Part shown: positions 52,401 to 63,900 of the stretch, one piece after another
Position numbering within the stretch: position 1 is the stretch's first letter
How the letters are laid out: every line of letters starts with the position of its first letter
Assembly (NCBI RefSeq): GCF_007655135.1
Contig: NC_045133.1
Coordinates: 2,542,001-2,606,000 of the forward strand
Direction: 5' to 3'
DNA: 64,000 bases
DNA from: Punica granatum
Taxonomy: Eukaryota; Streptophyta; Magnoliopsida; Myrtales; Lythraceae
The notes under the pieces: generated by a model
What the model saw: the letters and a program-made list of their open reading frames with translations, nothing else
Database searches by the model: none
What the model was told of the DNA's origin: nothing
Translations under genes and position numbers: made by a program

Positions 52401-53808
52401 TTCTCATCATGCAATTCAGTCAAGTTTCATTCAGAACTTCTCAGATACATCCACATTGATTGCCATGATATCCATGGAAAGCAAAAGCAGCAGAAACGAA
52501 CGTCTACATTTTTTGACTTCTGCAAAGCAGAAAAGGGAATCTTGCTTTGCACTGATGTTGCTGCACGAGGACTGGATATTCCTGCTGTGGTATGTCGTAT
52601 TTTCCTTGTAAAATTAAAATGCTGTACCCTAGTTAGAACCAGATCTGCTTATGTAGCAAACTTCTGATTAAAAGGGTCTGTAATTTACTTGGCAGTGTCT
52701 CAGTCATATTATTCTTACTTACTGCGGGTTTGAATATTTATATTTTTTTCCCTTACTCTGTCTTTGATATTCTGGACTTCTGCAGGACTGGATTGTTCAA
52801 TATGACCCTCCTGATGAACCAAAGGTGCCCTTTCTTACGTTACTTGAAGTTTTCTAGTTTTAATCCTAGCTAGTTTTGCCTACTGATTGAATATGCGGTG
52901 TGCTTTCAGGAATATATTCATAGGGTGGGCCGAACAGCTCGTGGAGAAGGTAGCAAGGGGAATGCTTTGCTATTCCTGATTCCTGAAGAGTTGCAATTTC
53001 TTCACTACCTTAAGGTACTTTCATGTCACTGGAGCAAATAAATCTGTAAATCTCGTAGCCTCCATAATGGCTGCAAAGCAAACAGGGAATTCTTTCCTTT
53101 AAGCCACTATGAAGTGTCATGAAAGATTTGAATCATTTTCTATGTTTTTCGTTTTCCCTGGCAGGCAGCGAAAGTTCCAGTGAAAGAGTATGAATTCGAT
53201 CAGAAAAAGCTAGCAAACGTTCAGTCTCATCTGGTACTTGTGTCTCTCGTCTGGTTGAGTTTATTCTACTTCTGAGTACTTATGAAGGAATTTGGACTGA
53301 ATGTGATTGGAATGATGCAGGAGAAGATTGTGGGTAGTAACTATTATCTGAACAAATCAGCTAAAGATGCATATAGATCCTACATATTAGCATACAACTC
53401 ACATTCGATGAAGGATATCTTCAATGTCCACCGCCTCGATTTGCAGGTAACTCACTCTCTTTCTTGTGGGATGTGATAGACAGCCTTGCATTCGAAGAGC
53501 TCTATACAGCAAATTCCTAATTTGCCAAAGTTTATGAAGAAATACATGTTTGTTGATGAATAATTTGATTGTAATTGTTTCTTTTTTCCCTAATCACATT
53601 TTCATGAAAACGAACATTTGAGCAGGCAGTTGCTGCTTCGTTCTGCTTCTCAAGCCCTCCGAAGGTGAGCCTCAACATAGACAGTAGTGCTTCAAAGTTC
53701 AGGAAGAAATCAAGAAAAGTGGAAGGGAGCCGACACGGGTTTAGTGAGAGCAATCCTTATGGTAAGCAGAGAGGGGAAGATGTTAAACGTCAGTTTGTGA
53801 GGTATTAG
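49480..53808 (+). CDS. RH51-like: DEAD-box ATP-dependent RNA helicase, HAS1/DDX18 type (RH51/RH27-like)
   Basis: Twelve exons (49480-49950, 50282-50467, 50922-51107, 51348-51431, 51852-51893, 52095-52166, 52290-52589, 52786-52824, 52910-53014, 53165-53233, 53321-53446, 53626-53808) give 620 residues. The first ~125 are an acidic/basic low-complexity head with Lys runs encoded by AAG repeats. Helicase motifs in order: Q motif (IQARAIPPL), I ARTGSGKT (176-183), Ia PTRELAIQ, Ib [14 protein letters not shown] (286-289), III SAT (317-319), [26 protein letters not shown] (464-471). The [20 protein letters not shown] and [22 protein letters not shown] segments are HAS1/DDX18 hallmarks. HAS1 unwinds pre-rRNA in the nucleolus during 60S and 40S assembly. 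The ATG at 49480 (GCAATGG context) is chosen because upstream frames are not conserved-looking. Confidence 0.94.
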
Positions 53809-54104
53809 CCTCTCAAACCCAGTTGGTGCATCCTCTGCTTAACAATTTTGCTAGGCTGTTTAGTTTTGACGAACGATAGTGACAGAGTTCAACTGTATCC
53901 AGTGTCCCCGATGTGTAATTTTATTGATCAGTTATCAACAGACTGAAAGTCCATTCGTTTCGCCTTTGCTATTGTACGTTAATGGAGTGATAAACACTTC
54001 TTTATCGAATATCGATTTGAAGTTGTATTATTCTTCCCGCTCGACTTGCTACACCTCTAGTACCTCCCAGATGCCGGAGTATTTTGGGTTTTCTCTTACT
54101 TCCA
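53809..54104. other. Convergent 3' spacer between helicase and PII-2-like gene
   Basis: About 300 bases of shared 3' flank; no separate feature seen. Confidence 0.5.
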
Positions 54105-56054
54105 TTAGCAAATAATCAGAACCGTAGCCACTACTACTAGCACCTCCCTCGCGACGAGTCCCACATCAAAGTTTCTATACCCCGTTGAGACTTCGAGCTG
54201 CGGTTTCCTGTAAAAATCCTCTTCTTCTGATCTCATCTTCCCCACAACTTCTGTACGACCACTGAACTCCAGCAGGCACTGCTTTACTCCGAATGGAATG
54301 GCAACCTCTGCCTCGTGACACAGGCCCGGGTTGTCCTCCGCCCTGAACCGCCACCTTGTTCTCCTGTAAAAGGACTTGGGGAACATGAGCTTACCCGAGA
54401 GGTTGTTCCGGTTCAGGTAAAGGGAACTCAAGCGAGGCATAGAAGAGAGCTTCGCCGGAGGAGTTCCCGACAGAGAATTACACCCGAGGCCCAAATGTCT
54501 CAGACCGTTCAGGTCCGAGATGGACTCCGGTATAGGGCCTGTGAGCCCAGTGTTTGTCAGGTCCAGGACTTCGAGGCTCCGCAGGTTGGACCAATTCACG
54601 CCGGTCAGGTCGCCACCGAACTTCGGGTTGTTCGACAACATGAGCACCCTCAGAGAGCCCATTTCTTGAATTGGGCTTCTAAGCCCACCAGACAAGTTGT
54701 TTCTCCCAAGATCCATTAACGTTAGATTCTTCAAATTCCCGATCTCATCCGGCAGGAAGCCCTGAAGATTGTTACCGCTGAGGTCAAGCTTCAGAAGAGA
54801 AGTCAACCCACCAAAAGTCAACGGGATTGACCCCGACAGGCCGTTCCGACTGAAGTCAACTATCAGGAGGTTGGTCAACCCACCGAAGCCGCTGGGGATC
54901 CGACCCGTGAACCGGTTCCCCGATAGGACCAGCCGCTTCAGGCTCTTCAAGTTCCCTATCTCGGCCGGCAATTCGCCGGCGAACCCATTCTCGAGCACTA
55001 TCAGCGACCTGAGCTGCCGTAGGTGGCTGAGGGATGCCGGGATAGCTCCGGTCAGGCCCTGGTTTAGCCTGAACTCCAAGGATTCCAAATTCCTCGAGAG
55101 CCTCTCCCAAGGCAGGTCCGAAATTGTGACCGCTCCATGGGGGGATGAGGAAAAGCATTTGTAGAAGGAGAGGGCTGTCAGGCGGCGGAGATCGAACAGG
55201 TGGGACGTGAAAGTTGGGTTTCGGGTGCATCGAAGCGAGTTCTCATAGATCGGCCCGACGCTCAACCGGCTAACGTACCATAATCCATCGTAGACTTCAC
55301 AGGACACTCCCTACATTTTGGAAAAATGCACATTATAAGTCGAAACTAATATATATAGTCTTCGTGATGTGTATATATGCATATATCCTTAAAGTTTTGG
55401 TCAACATATTATTACGTATGAATGAGCTTAGGACACATGAAGGTGACCATATAAATATTGTAAACTGAAATGGGAATATTTCCATTTTGAGATTTCTTTT
55501 TAATCATAGCCATGAAAACAAAAAAAAATTTATCATAGAAAAGGAAGAAAAAAAGTCTGATCAAATCAATCTCGTGATCCAACGACCAAACTTAGCAAAT
55601 AATAAAGCTTGATGAGCTTCACCTTGACGTTTTTACTTTTACTTTTTTTTTTTTGTCATATCACGAAATATCATTGACTTATTGGCTAGGAGTAATTCTT
55701 GTTTGAAAGTCGGTTTAGTCCTAACCCTGAAATTGAAAGGAAGAATATTCACAAAAATAAACTGTATGTTTTTTCTAGTACCTCGATCGGGGTCCACCCG
55801 CAAGGGTCCGGGTAAAGATCCGACCCGTTCCACCACTTCCCAACAAAGCCCTGTATTGCAGAGTAGAGAGCCTCTCTCTGTCTGCTGTCCATGGGAGCTG
55901 TAACCTCCATAGCTGAGCTGTTTGATTCATCTTCGGTATGTTGTCCTAGGCAAGAACCCGACAAGCTTCCGATGACAAAGAAGAAGAAGAAGAAGAAGAA
56001 GATGAAGGGAAGCATGGGTTGAGCTCCAATGGCAGGTATCTGAGCTCTCTCCAT
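54105..56054 (-). CDS. PII-2-like: LRR protein of the PIRIFORMOSPORA INDICA-INSENSITIVE 2 (PII-2) type
   Basis: Two exons on the minus strand (56054-55782, 55310-54105) give about 492 residues. It starts with a signal peptide whose core is a long Phe run encoded by a CTT repeat (55979-56000). Then come the N-terminal motif QREALYSAIQGFVGKWWNGSDLYPDPCGWTPIEGVSC (shown here only by its parts: FVGKWWNGSDLYPDPCGW, GVSCEVYDGLWYV) and about nine plant-type LRRs (LxxLxLxxNxLxGxIP). A Cys pair (LCHEAEVAI...KQC) closes the solenoid. A hydrophobic C-terminus (VAREVLVVVATVLIIC) without a cytosolic tail suggests a GPI or membrane anchor. There is no kinase domain, so it is a receptor-like protein. In Arabidopsis, PII-2 is needed for growth promotion by a root endophyte; a role in surface perception is inferred. 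It converges on the helicase gene (about 300 bases). Confidence 0.9.
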
Positions 56055-56436
56055 TAGCAAAGTCTAAGGAGAGGGGTGAGACAGAAAAGAGAGAGGATAA
56101 GAGAAGAAGACCAAGAAGAAAGGCAGCTTATGATGTTTGATTTGCCCTTTCTTTTGCCAGAAATAGACAAATAAATATGGGCATGAGATCAGCTGTTGCA
56201 ATGGAGACATCCTGGTGTGTATTTATTAAGAAGGCCTTTATGTCGATGGTCTAATAATACTAGGAAAAAAATAAAGTGAAATAAAGAGATTAACATAAGT
56301 TCTACTATAAAATTGAATCAAGAATCTCTTGGTTATGAGTCGGTTACTACTACGCTAAGACCCCATTTCCTCATGAATATCTTGGTTATGAGTCGATTCC
56401 ATGTACTACTACACTAAGACCCTTTTCCTCATACAT

Positions 56437-56438
<2 letters not shown>

Positions 56439-56476
<38 letters not shown>
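56439..56476. repeat. (AT)n microsatellite
   Basis: Uninterrupted AT dinucleotide run of about 38 bases upstream of the PII-2-like gene. Confidence 0.9.
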
Positions 56477-56479
<3 letters not shown>

Positions 56480-56577
56480 TAGACATTCAAGAACAAGAAA
56501 ATCTCTCTGGACTTGGCAACCAGTGGCTCATATTGGTCCGATGCATAAAATTTTTTTTAGATAGGATTGTAAGGAAA

Positions 56578-57060
56578 GACAGGGACGAAGCCAGGAATAT
56601 TACTTGGGGGGCAATATACCAATAACACACTTCGTGGGCTAGGTCAAGCTGACATTCGAACAGAAATAGTCCCTGTAATTGTCCGAGAATAAGGATATAG
56701 AAGACGTTACATATAAATTGCAAGGATATCTTCTACTGTATTTGATTTAAGTTTTAAGTTGCTAATAATTTATTTAAGGGGATAATTTTATCTTATAAAA
56801 GGATAATTTAATATCAGTCTTTGATTTTCTTAAAACTCAAAATATTCTTTCCATCTCAATTGACGAGACAAGTTAAAAAAAAAAAACTTTATCTGGACTT
56901 CTATAAGATATTATTGGGGGCAAAGGCAATTAATAAGAATTTTAGAGGGGGGGCCATAATTTGAAATTTTAACAATTTTGTATGTATAATTAATTGAAGT
57001 TGCCAATGTCCGGGTTGGGGGGCCGGGGGGGCCTGGAACTGCCCCCCCTCGCTCTTTAGA
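56578..57060. mobile_element. Possible hAT-like non-autonomous element remnant
   Basis: Starts ACAGGGACGAAGCCAGGAAT followed by TTGGGGGGCAA and ends near GGCCGGGGGGGCCTGGAACTGCC. This CAGGG-CGAAGCCAG start with G-rich subterminal runs is a familiar hAT-type end in plant genomes. The far end is not cleanly mirrored, so borders and family are tentative. Confidence 0.4.
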
Positions 57061-57128
57061 AGATATAATAATTATCGAAGGGAGTGCGTCATAATATATT
57101 CTTACTCAATCTAGATTATAGAGGTTAA

Positions 57129-57673
57129 TGTTAGGAAAAATTCATAGACCTACTTGGGACTCGGATCCATTCGCAATCCAAAAGTTTAAGCTAATAGATT
57201 GTTAGACCATTATCTCTTATAAACCTATGAATTTCCTCTCAATTTTTTCATATAAGATTACCTTCAACACCCGCCTTCACCATTCTCCATGTAGAAGAGA
57301 AATCGGCTCAACAATTCCCCCTTCTAGACTATATGGAGGACTTCGAGCCGAGCTTTCACTTCCGAACTTGGATATCAATTGTTAGGCCCTTCACTAGCCA
57401 CGAGTTCCACACTTGGACCTTGGTGTGGTGTGGGTTTCCACGCATAGCGTGTGTACTTCCCCATGATCGTTATCTTGTGCTTTGATACCACTTATGAGGA
57501 AAAATCAACATGCCTACTTCGGATGTGGGTCCATTCACAACCAAAAAGTTTAAGTCAATAGGTTGCTAAACCATTATCTCTTATAAACCTATGGATTTCC
57601 TTTTAACTTTTTCATGTGAAATTACTTTACCCGTCCTCACCATTCTCCATGTAAAAGATAAATCAGCCCAACA
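57129..57673 (-). mobile_element. Second TRIM-like element (two LTRs)
   Basis: Two diverged LTRs of about 185 and 181 bp (57129-57313 and about 57493-57673) flank a ~179-bp internal region. Beside LTR2 the minus strand reads TGGTATCAAAGC (plus 57479-57490), a Met-tRNA primer-binding site. Beside LTR1 the minus strand has the purine tract AGAAGGGGGAAT. LTR ends are TGTT...AACA in LTR1. The internal region resembles that of the 15.8-kb TRIM (GGTGTGGTGTGGG, CACGCATA), so the two are related families. No clear target duplication and many LTR differences: older than the first TRIM. Confidence 0.8.
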
Positions 57674-58312
57674 CTTGGTATGTCAATGGATGAGAGACGC
57701 TCGTACTTTTTCAATTACTAAATCGAAGTTACATCGAATAATTGAAGGAAGAAAAATAAGACGTTCTCGTTGAGTAATAATCATGCATGATAGGGTAGGG
57801 GTGGCGATCGAGGACGGCTCGGTTTTCTATGTCAAGACTGAACTACAATATACATTATAGTTCGATTAGATAGCTAAGGGTTTTACTGCATTTTGGCATT
57901 GCAATTATCCAAGCGGTGTTGCTCACGAATCCAAGTCAGTTCGGTTCTACTCTACACATATATAGCTAGCGAAGTCGGAACCGAAACCGATCATACTTGT
58001 AAACCCGAAATTTGAAAAGACTGTTTTGTTCGGGTTTTGTATATCTCTCATTCCTTCTGGATGATTAACTTAGGAGTCCATCCATTATATATACATAAAT
58101 GAAAATGAAAGGGCCATATATACATATGCGAGAGATCACAAGGAGAAGAGGACAGAACTGGGAAAATGAAGTCTCTCTGATGGTTATTCCCGGAAAACAC
58201 CGACAGAACAGCAATGGGCTGAGGCAAAACGGAAAGACCCGAAGGTCCATGAAGCGTGCTGTGTTAGCTCCCATAAGTCCTATGTTTTTCGATTTGTACT
58301 CCCAAAGAAGTG

Positions 58313-59116
58313 GAAAAGTGCAGCAGAAATTCTATAAGTTTGGACTTTTTTTGAGTTTTGTCTTATAAGTTTCAATTTGAATTTTTCAATTCTATATGTT
58401 TGTGCTGTAATGCGCTTTTAGTCCTATCCGTTTATAATCGTTAGAGATTTGCTGACGCAGATTTCTCGTCGTCAAATCTATTCTAAGTGATTGTTAATTG
58501 TCCACATGGTAATTTTCTATTGGCTAAAAATTAAAAAGAGAATTTTAGGAATTAACATAAGGAGTCCACGTGGTAACTTTCTATTTGTTGAAAACATTTT
58601 AAAAATTAAACTTTAATTAATTATTATTCTATGATCATAAAAATATTTTAGAAAATAATTTTTTATTTTTAAAAAGAAATTGGGGGGGGGGGGGGGGGGG
58701 GGGGGCGGGGCACAACATTGGGCGTCTCGATTCCGGTCATCATCCCTGATTGGAGTCGCCGGCGCCCTCCCCCTTTCGATTTTTTTTTTTCATTTTCTAA
58801 AATATTTTTATTGTTAAAAATAATAATGAATTATATTATAATTTTTAAAAAGGTTTTCAAAAAATAAAAAATTGCCATGTGGACTTCTTATGCTAATTTT
58901 AACATTTTAATTTTCAACAAATAGAAAATTACAGGTGGACAATTAACAGTCACCGATGACAAAGTTGATGTTATGAAAATCACATCAGCAAATCCTAAGA
59001 ATTGTTAACGGATATGACTAAAAGTGTTATACGGAGCAAACTGAAAAATTCAAATTAAAACATATAGGATTGAACTCCAAAAAAGTCAAAACATATACAA
59101 CTTCTACTGTACTCCT
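58313..59116. mobile_element. Long inverted-repeat element with G-run and GC-rich core
   Basis: Arms of about 350 bp (58313-58670 and 58780-59116) are reverse complements; TTTCAATTTGAATTTTTCA at 58369 mirrors 59041-59060, and GTTAATTGTCCAC mirrors GTGGACAATTAAC at 58935. The core holds 24 consecutive G (58682-58705) and CGTCTCGATTCCGGTCATC...GGAGTCGCCGGCGCCC. No ORF. Confidence 0.7.
58682..58705 (+). repeat. (G)24 homopolymer
   Basis: Twenty-four consecutive G in the core of the inverted-repeat element; prone to polymerase slippage and assembly error, and possibly quadruplex-forming. Confidence 0.85.
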
Positions 59117-61917
59117 CAAAAAAGAAATAGTAAAAGTGTGTGATGACATCAGAAAATAATGAACAGTGAACGAGAAGGTTAAAATACAATAATGTATATA
59201 GCAATAACAATACAAACTCAGTCACGAAGAGAAAAGAGAAAGGATGCAATTAAATTCGAAATTAATTATCAAAAGAATGTATAATATAGTGGCGCACGTA
59301 ATTAAGAGGTAATTAAGAGATTTCATATTTGATACTCCGTTGGACTATATGTGCCCCTTTAATTATTAGGCTTTTTTCTATAGAGTAATTATTAGGATTT
59401 TTGTTTCAGTGCACTAAGTCCACCCTTGTAACCGGAAAAAAAAAATCAAAATTAACTGTGAGAATTGATCTCGTGAAAAGGACGAGAATGTTAACAATTT
59501 CGTTAGGCCCCGGTAAAAGAATAAGTAACTGAATATATTATATAGTCACAGGTTTGGAGCTTGCTTGCTTGCGGTTGTAGGACTAGGCACCATATTCGTG
59601 GTTGAGGTTAAGTCGGGGCATTCCGGGGATAATATTATGCTCATAGGAACTATTTGTAACTCTTTATTTAGCTTTCAATTTCCTTATATTAAATTCATGA
59701 GTTTTTGTTGTCCCCAGAAAAATGTATTAATCCAGACATAGGGTAATATTACCTAGCATCCGTAACTTTGATATTCTTACGTGTGATTTAGACTTAAAGT
59801 TAAATTTGATGATACTTCTTTTTGTGTACAATCGTATCATAAAAATTTTCCACTTCATTTTCCACAACATATATATCAAAATTAATAAATGGGTATTGCC
59901 ATATTGTAATTAACATTCTATATACTAAAGCGGTGTTTTAATTCATCCTAGATGGATGAAATGCTGATCAATTATTTGCATTGGGATTGATAGATAATAA
60001 ATGATATGAATAGGTCAGATTTCAATTTTTTCTACCCAAAGTCATGCATAAAAGGGATAGGATCCAAGGTGAATATTGGGTGGTTGAGAAGGATATTTCT
60101 AGATGTGGTTAAAGATTCTAGGGCTTTGCAATGGCCATTACTGTGTTTAGGGTTAGGGCTAGCTAGCTAGGGGTCTATCGGTTACGTGGGGGACCGACTT
60201 ATGATTATATATATATATATGAATCCCATGCATGCGTACGTGCAACATGCACATATGCTTTGTAGATATATTATATATAGCCCGCGGAGACAAAGCTATA
60301 TATTTACTGTATTCTTACATTCGAACAGAACTTCCAAACTTGAATTTTTGGAATTGCCCTTCGACTTTTCCTTTAATATTTCCCCGGTTTTTCTTCACAT
60401 GGACAGGGAGGAGGTTGGGATATAAATGGACATGGAAAATTCACTGATAATTGGAAACTTGTTGGCTCAAGATCAGAAACGAGTCACGCACGAGTGAACC
60501 AGGCTCTCTTTCTCGACTTCTCGTTTTTGTTGATATCGAAATCATTTCATTCATTGCAAGTTCGTTGTATACATATATGAAACTTCAAGGAACTATATAT
60601 ATATATGTACTCTCCCAACCATAGTAAGGAAACCCCATGCATGACAGCATTGCGGCACCCCCAATTGCTTTCATTGCAAACAGATCAGGTTGATAAATAT
60701 ATATATATACACACACACACGTATGAAGCTGCACGATGACTTATTGCATTGTGTCCTCAACATGCCAATAATGCGTTGTTCAAGAAATAATCGATCATCA
60801 AACTAAACACGGTTTACAGTGATATATACCAGTATCAATTTGATGTATAATTATCTCAGAGCAAAATAATCAACATATACATGCATGCAATACTGCCGAC
60901 GACCGGTCAGTTGGTGTATCGATCTTTGAGGACATTAATTAATGTAATATTCTTGTTCTGTTGATATAAGAACTCTGCATATGGCACGGCCGCACGGGTA
61001 AGCAGTCAAGCTCTCATGCCTTGCCATCTCCTGTGCTCGGAATTGCGGTTTCGGTTCTCCCCGGTTTGCTCTTGCACGTGATTAATTAGATGCATGTAAT
61101 CTAAACCTTATTGCAACTTTCCATCGTCTCCTCCAAACCAACCGACTTGTTAATGTACTCTCCAAGCATTATTATATATTTCATGGCATGCATCTCAATG
61201 ACCAGAGGACATAAGAGCCATAAAATAAAGCTGATGACATTCAATTAAGAGAGAGAGAGAGAGAGAGAGAGGCTCTTTTCTTCCCCCTTCTTTTTCCTCT
61301 TTTACCTATGAAGCCTTGAAGTTTTTGGACCAGCCTACAACTCTAATATTTGTCCAAAGGGGAAAGACATAATCTTCATAAAGATATCAGAGACAGACAC
61401 AGATGTACAGAGAGATAGAGAGAGAACAGAGAGGTACCAAAAATTTGCAGGGCTATTTAACTCTTTTTAAGTACCATACATAGCAGTTGGGTGGTCACTT
61501 TCCAACTCCTTATTAATTTCTTCTTCATAGTTCATACAATTGTCGACCGGTTGCCTTTTTTTTTTTTTCCCCTTCCTTAGTCTGGCACTTTTACATTTGA
61601 AATTCGGCGTACTTGGTGCAGTCGTGAATAAAGCGTTGTGCACAACAATTAGTACCTTGTAACGGGTTCTGATAAACGGGCAGTTACTGTCCATAATACA
61701 CTACATGCGTGGGACTATTGTTGGATTATATCTGCAACTGCTTAATCACGAGGTGTGGTATGATTAACTTAACTGCACTCCATGTGAGTAACTACAATTT
61801 GGGAATTCGAAATTCATTGAGAGCAACTTATGTCCACAACCAACACGACTCTAGAGTGAGATTTAGCTTTTCATACTATAAGTTAAGAACACCTTATGGT
61901 TTCCGTGAAAAAAAAAA
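59117..61917. other. Gene-poor AT-rich stretch
   Basis: Nothing convincing on either strand. Simple repeats: (AT)n near 60211 and 60597, (AC)n near 60709, (GA)n at 61248-61272. A 75-codon minus frame (61694-61467) ending NKELESDHPTAMYGT has no recognised family. Confidence 0.4.
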
Positions 61918-62705
61918 GGAAAAAAGACAAAAATCCCCCTTGTACTTTGGGGTTGGGATAAATCATACCATATTTTTTCGTTCAGGACAAATCGCACCAT
62001 GTTCTTTGCTCCATCAAACATAAGGGGTTACGGTGTCAAATTATTTTTCATTTCTAGTCCTCAATCTTTAACATTTTAATAATTTTGGTTCTAAATCTTT
62101 TTCTTTTATCATTCCTATCCTAAACTTTCTATTTTGTTTCATTTTAGTCCTAAACGGAAATCGAAAGGGGAGGAGGGGTCGGGGCCACCAATCGGCAACC
62201 CCGACCCCTCCACCGAGGTCGCCGGCGCCCACAGAGGACGCCGATGACCTCGGTGGAGGAGTCGGGGTCTCCGATTGGCGGCCTCGAACCCCGAATCGAT
62301 CGGGGACAAGTCGGAGGTCCTCGGTCGATTCGGGGTTCGGGACTGTCAATCGGAGACCCCGACCTCTCCATCGAGGTCGTCTGCGTCCTCTGTGGGTGCT
62401 GGCGACCTCGATGGAGGGGTCGAGGTGGCCAATTGGCAGCCCCGACCCGTCCTCCCCTTTCGATTTTCGTTTAGGACTAAAATGAAATAAAATAGAAAAT
62501 TTAGAATATAAATGATAAAAGAAAAAGATTTAGAACCAAAATAATTAAAAGGTTAAAGATTGATGACTAAAAATGAAAAATAATTTGACGCCATAACCCC
62601 TATATCTGACGGAGCAAAAAACAAGGTGCGATTTGTCTCAAACGAAAGAATATGGTGCGATTTGTTCCAATCCCAAAGCACGAGGGGGGTTTTTGTCTTT
62701 TTCCC
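61918..62705. mobile_element. Near-perfect ~790-bp palindromic element with GC-rich core
   Basis: The whole unit is its own approximate reverse complement about a centre near 62313: tips GGAAAAAAGACAAAAA and, from the other strand, GGGAAAAAGACAAAAA; mirrored TTTGACGCCATAACCCC, AGTCCTCAATCTTTAAC and CCACAGAGGACGC blocks. The outer ~240 bp of each arm are AT-rich; the central ~310 bp are strongly GC-rich (GTCGGGGTCTCCGATTG repeats). A-runs flank both ends and may be the target duplication. It is a longer member of the family at 5934-6354. Overlapping ORFs on both strands are mirror images of each other and not genes. Confidence 0.82.
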
Positions 62706-63460
62706 AAAAAAAAAGTTGCAACTTTTCTCTGCATCCATTGTTAGATTTGGATCTCTCTCTTGGGCTCATCTGACCCATGAAGCGCTGGGCTTTGACATGG
62801 TGGCCCAATTGGGGCATGGGCCTTATTAGCATCTCAAGGTCGACATATCAGTTCCAATTCCGCGTCCAATAGGTTCATTAAGTACGACTAACAGGAACAT
62901 ATAGATGCCCAAACGATACATCACATTTTTCGGGGCAGGTAATGATCCTCCAAATCAGAATAAGTCCATTCCGTGCTCTATCTATTTGCGTCGCTTACAA
63001 GTGTTCTAGTGGTCAACAGTAGTCTCGGTAATTCTCTTGACGAACACTCGTATTAATCATATGATGGCCACCACATGTTCCATATGGCATAACACACAAA
63101 TGACTCTTCTATGAGACCTGACGCTCGAAAGCTTAAACATTGATCAAATGCTCGCACAAAATCAACTTGCCATTCATCAACCGAGCTCTGCGGTGAAATT
63201 CCAAAGACAATGGCATCAAGGAGGACCTGAAAATTCAGGTAGTCCCAATGTGAATCTGCAGATTCTACTGATGCCGAAAGAAATGGATGAATTTTCCCCT
63301 AAACAGTTACAGCTTCCGCATCTTAGAGAATTTACATTGAAGTCGCAAACAGATGTTAAAAACGGGAATTGAAGTCAACGATCTGCCTTCAGATTCGCAT
63401 GACAGGTTAGGCTGTGAATGCCTCCATGCGAGAAGTATTCCGAGGTCTTTGTTTTCACGT
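62706..63460. other. Intergenic and 3' UTR of the terminal minus-strand gene
   Basis: No gene recognised; the part nearest 63460 is presumably the 3' UTR of the next entry. Confidence 0.35.
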
Positions 63461-63900
63461 CTAAAAATAGCCAATGCCTTTCATATCCCTTCGTGGTAGT
63501 GCTTCGGCATCGGTGGCTTTTCCAATAAACACGATACGGCCTGCATTAGTTAGACAAAGGATAAATGATGGATAACAACAATACAGAATAACTTGGAGGA
63601 GAAGTAATCCTGAAAGGGCAAAGATATCAATCTGACAGTCATAATATTTTGAAGAGTATCACGAGAGAGAACATTATAAAGATTGAATAAGAGGTTCAGG
63701 TACCGTTTCTGCGGATTGCAATCTCCCTTAAACGCCGAACAGTGCCAGATATGGGATCAGTGAATATTTTTGTCTCCAGAGTTCCCTCCAAGTATAAGAT
63801 TGAGCTAGAGTAGGTCGATTATCAACATAAAAGGACATCAGATCAGACATCTCGTTAAATCGATATAGGGATACTCATTGTAGTCTGTCTCGAGCATGAG
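63461..63900 (-). CDS. C-terminal exons of an unidentified protein (gene continues beyond the window)
   Basis: Three minus-strand exons can be joined in frame: about 63900-63875 (LMLETDYND; its upstream edge is uncertain), 63804-63704 (SILYLEGTLETKIF...REIAIRRNG) and 63540-63461 (RIVFIGKATDAEALPRRD...GIGYF, stop TAG). Junctions follow GT-AG (donors GTATCC and GTACCT; acceptors CTCTAG and ATGCAG on the minus strand). The frame is held across both introns and the composition is normal, so it is probably a real gene, but I do not recognise the family. The 5' portion lies to the right of this window. Confidence 0.55.

Noticed and set aside
54315..55164. Plus-strand ORFs over the PII-2-like gene
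   Set aside because: Antisense shadows of the LRR exon.
57591..57773. 60-codon plus frame ending KLHRIIEGRKIRRSR, considered as organellar-derived DNA
   Set aside because: Mostly overlaps TRIM LTR2; the remaining tail is too short to assign.
60700..61110. Sequences resembling miR167 (TGAAGCTGC) and miR164-like patches
   Set aside because: Only 9-10 bases match and no complementary arm is nearby.
61467..61694. 75-codon minus frame with basic tract and C-terminal HPTAMYGT, considered as a signalling-peptide precursor
   Set aside because: No signal peptide and no match to known peptide motifs (CLE, RGF/GLV, PSY, CEP, IDA) that I can see.
62068..62490. Four overlapping, similar 71-93-residue ORFs rich in SGSPIG/RSIRGS
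   Set aside because: The DNA is a palindrome, so the plus and minus frames mirror each other; composition, not coding, explains them.
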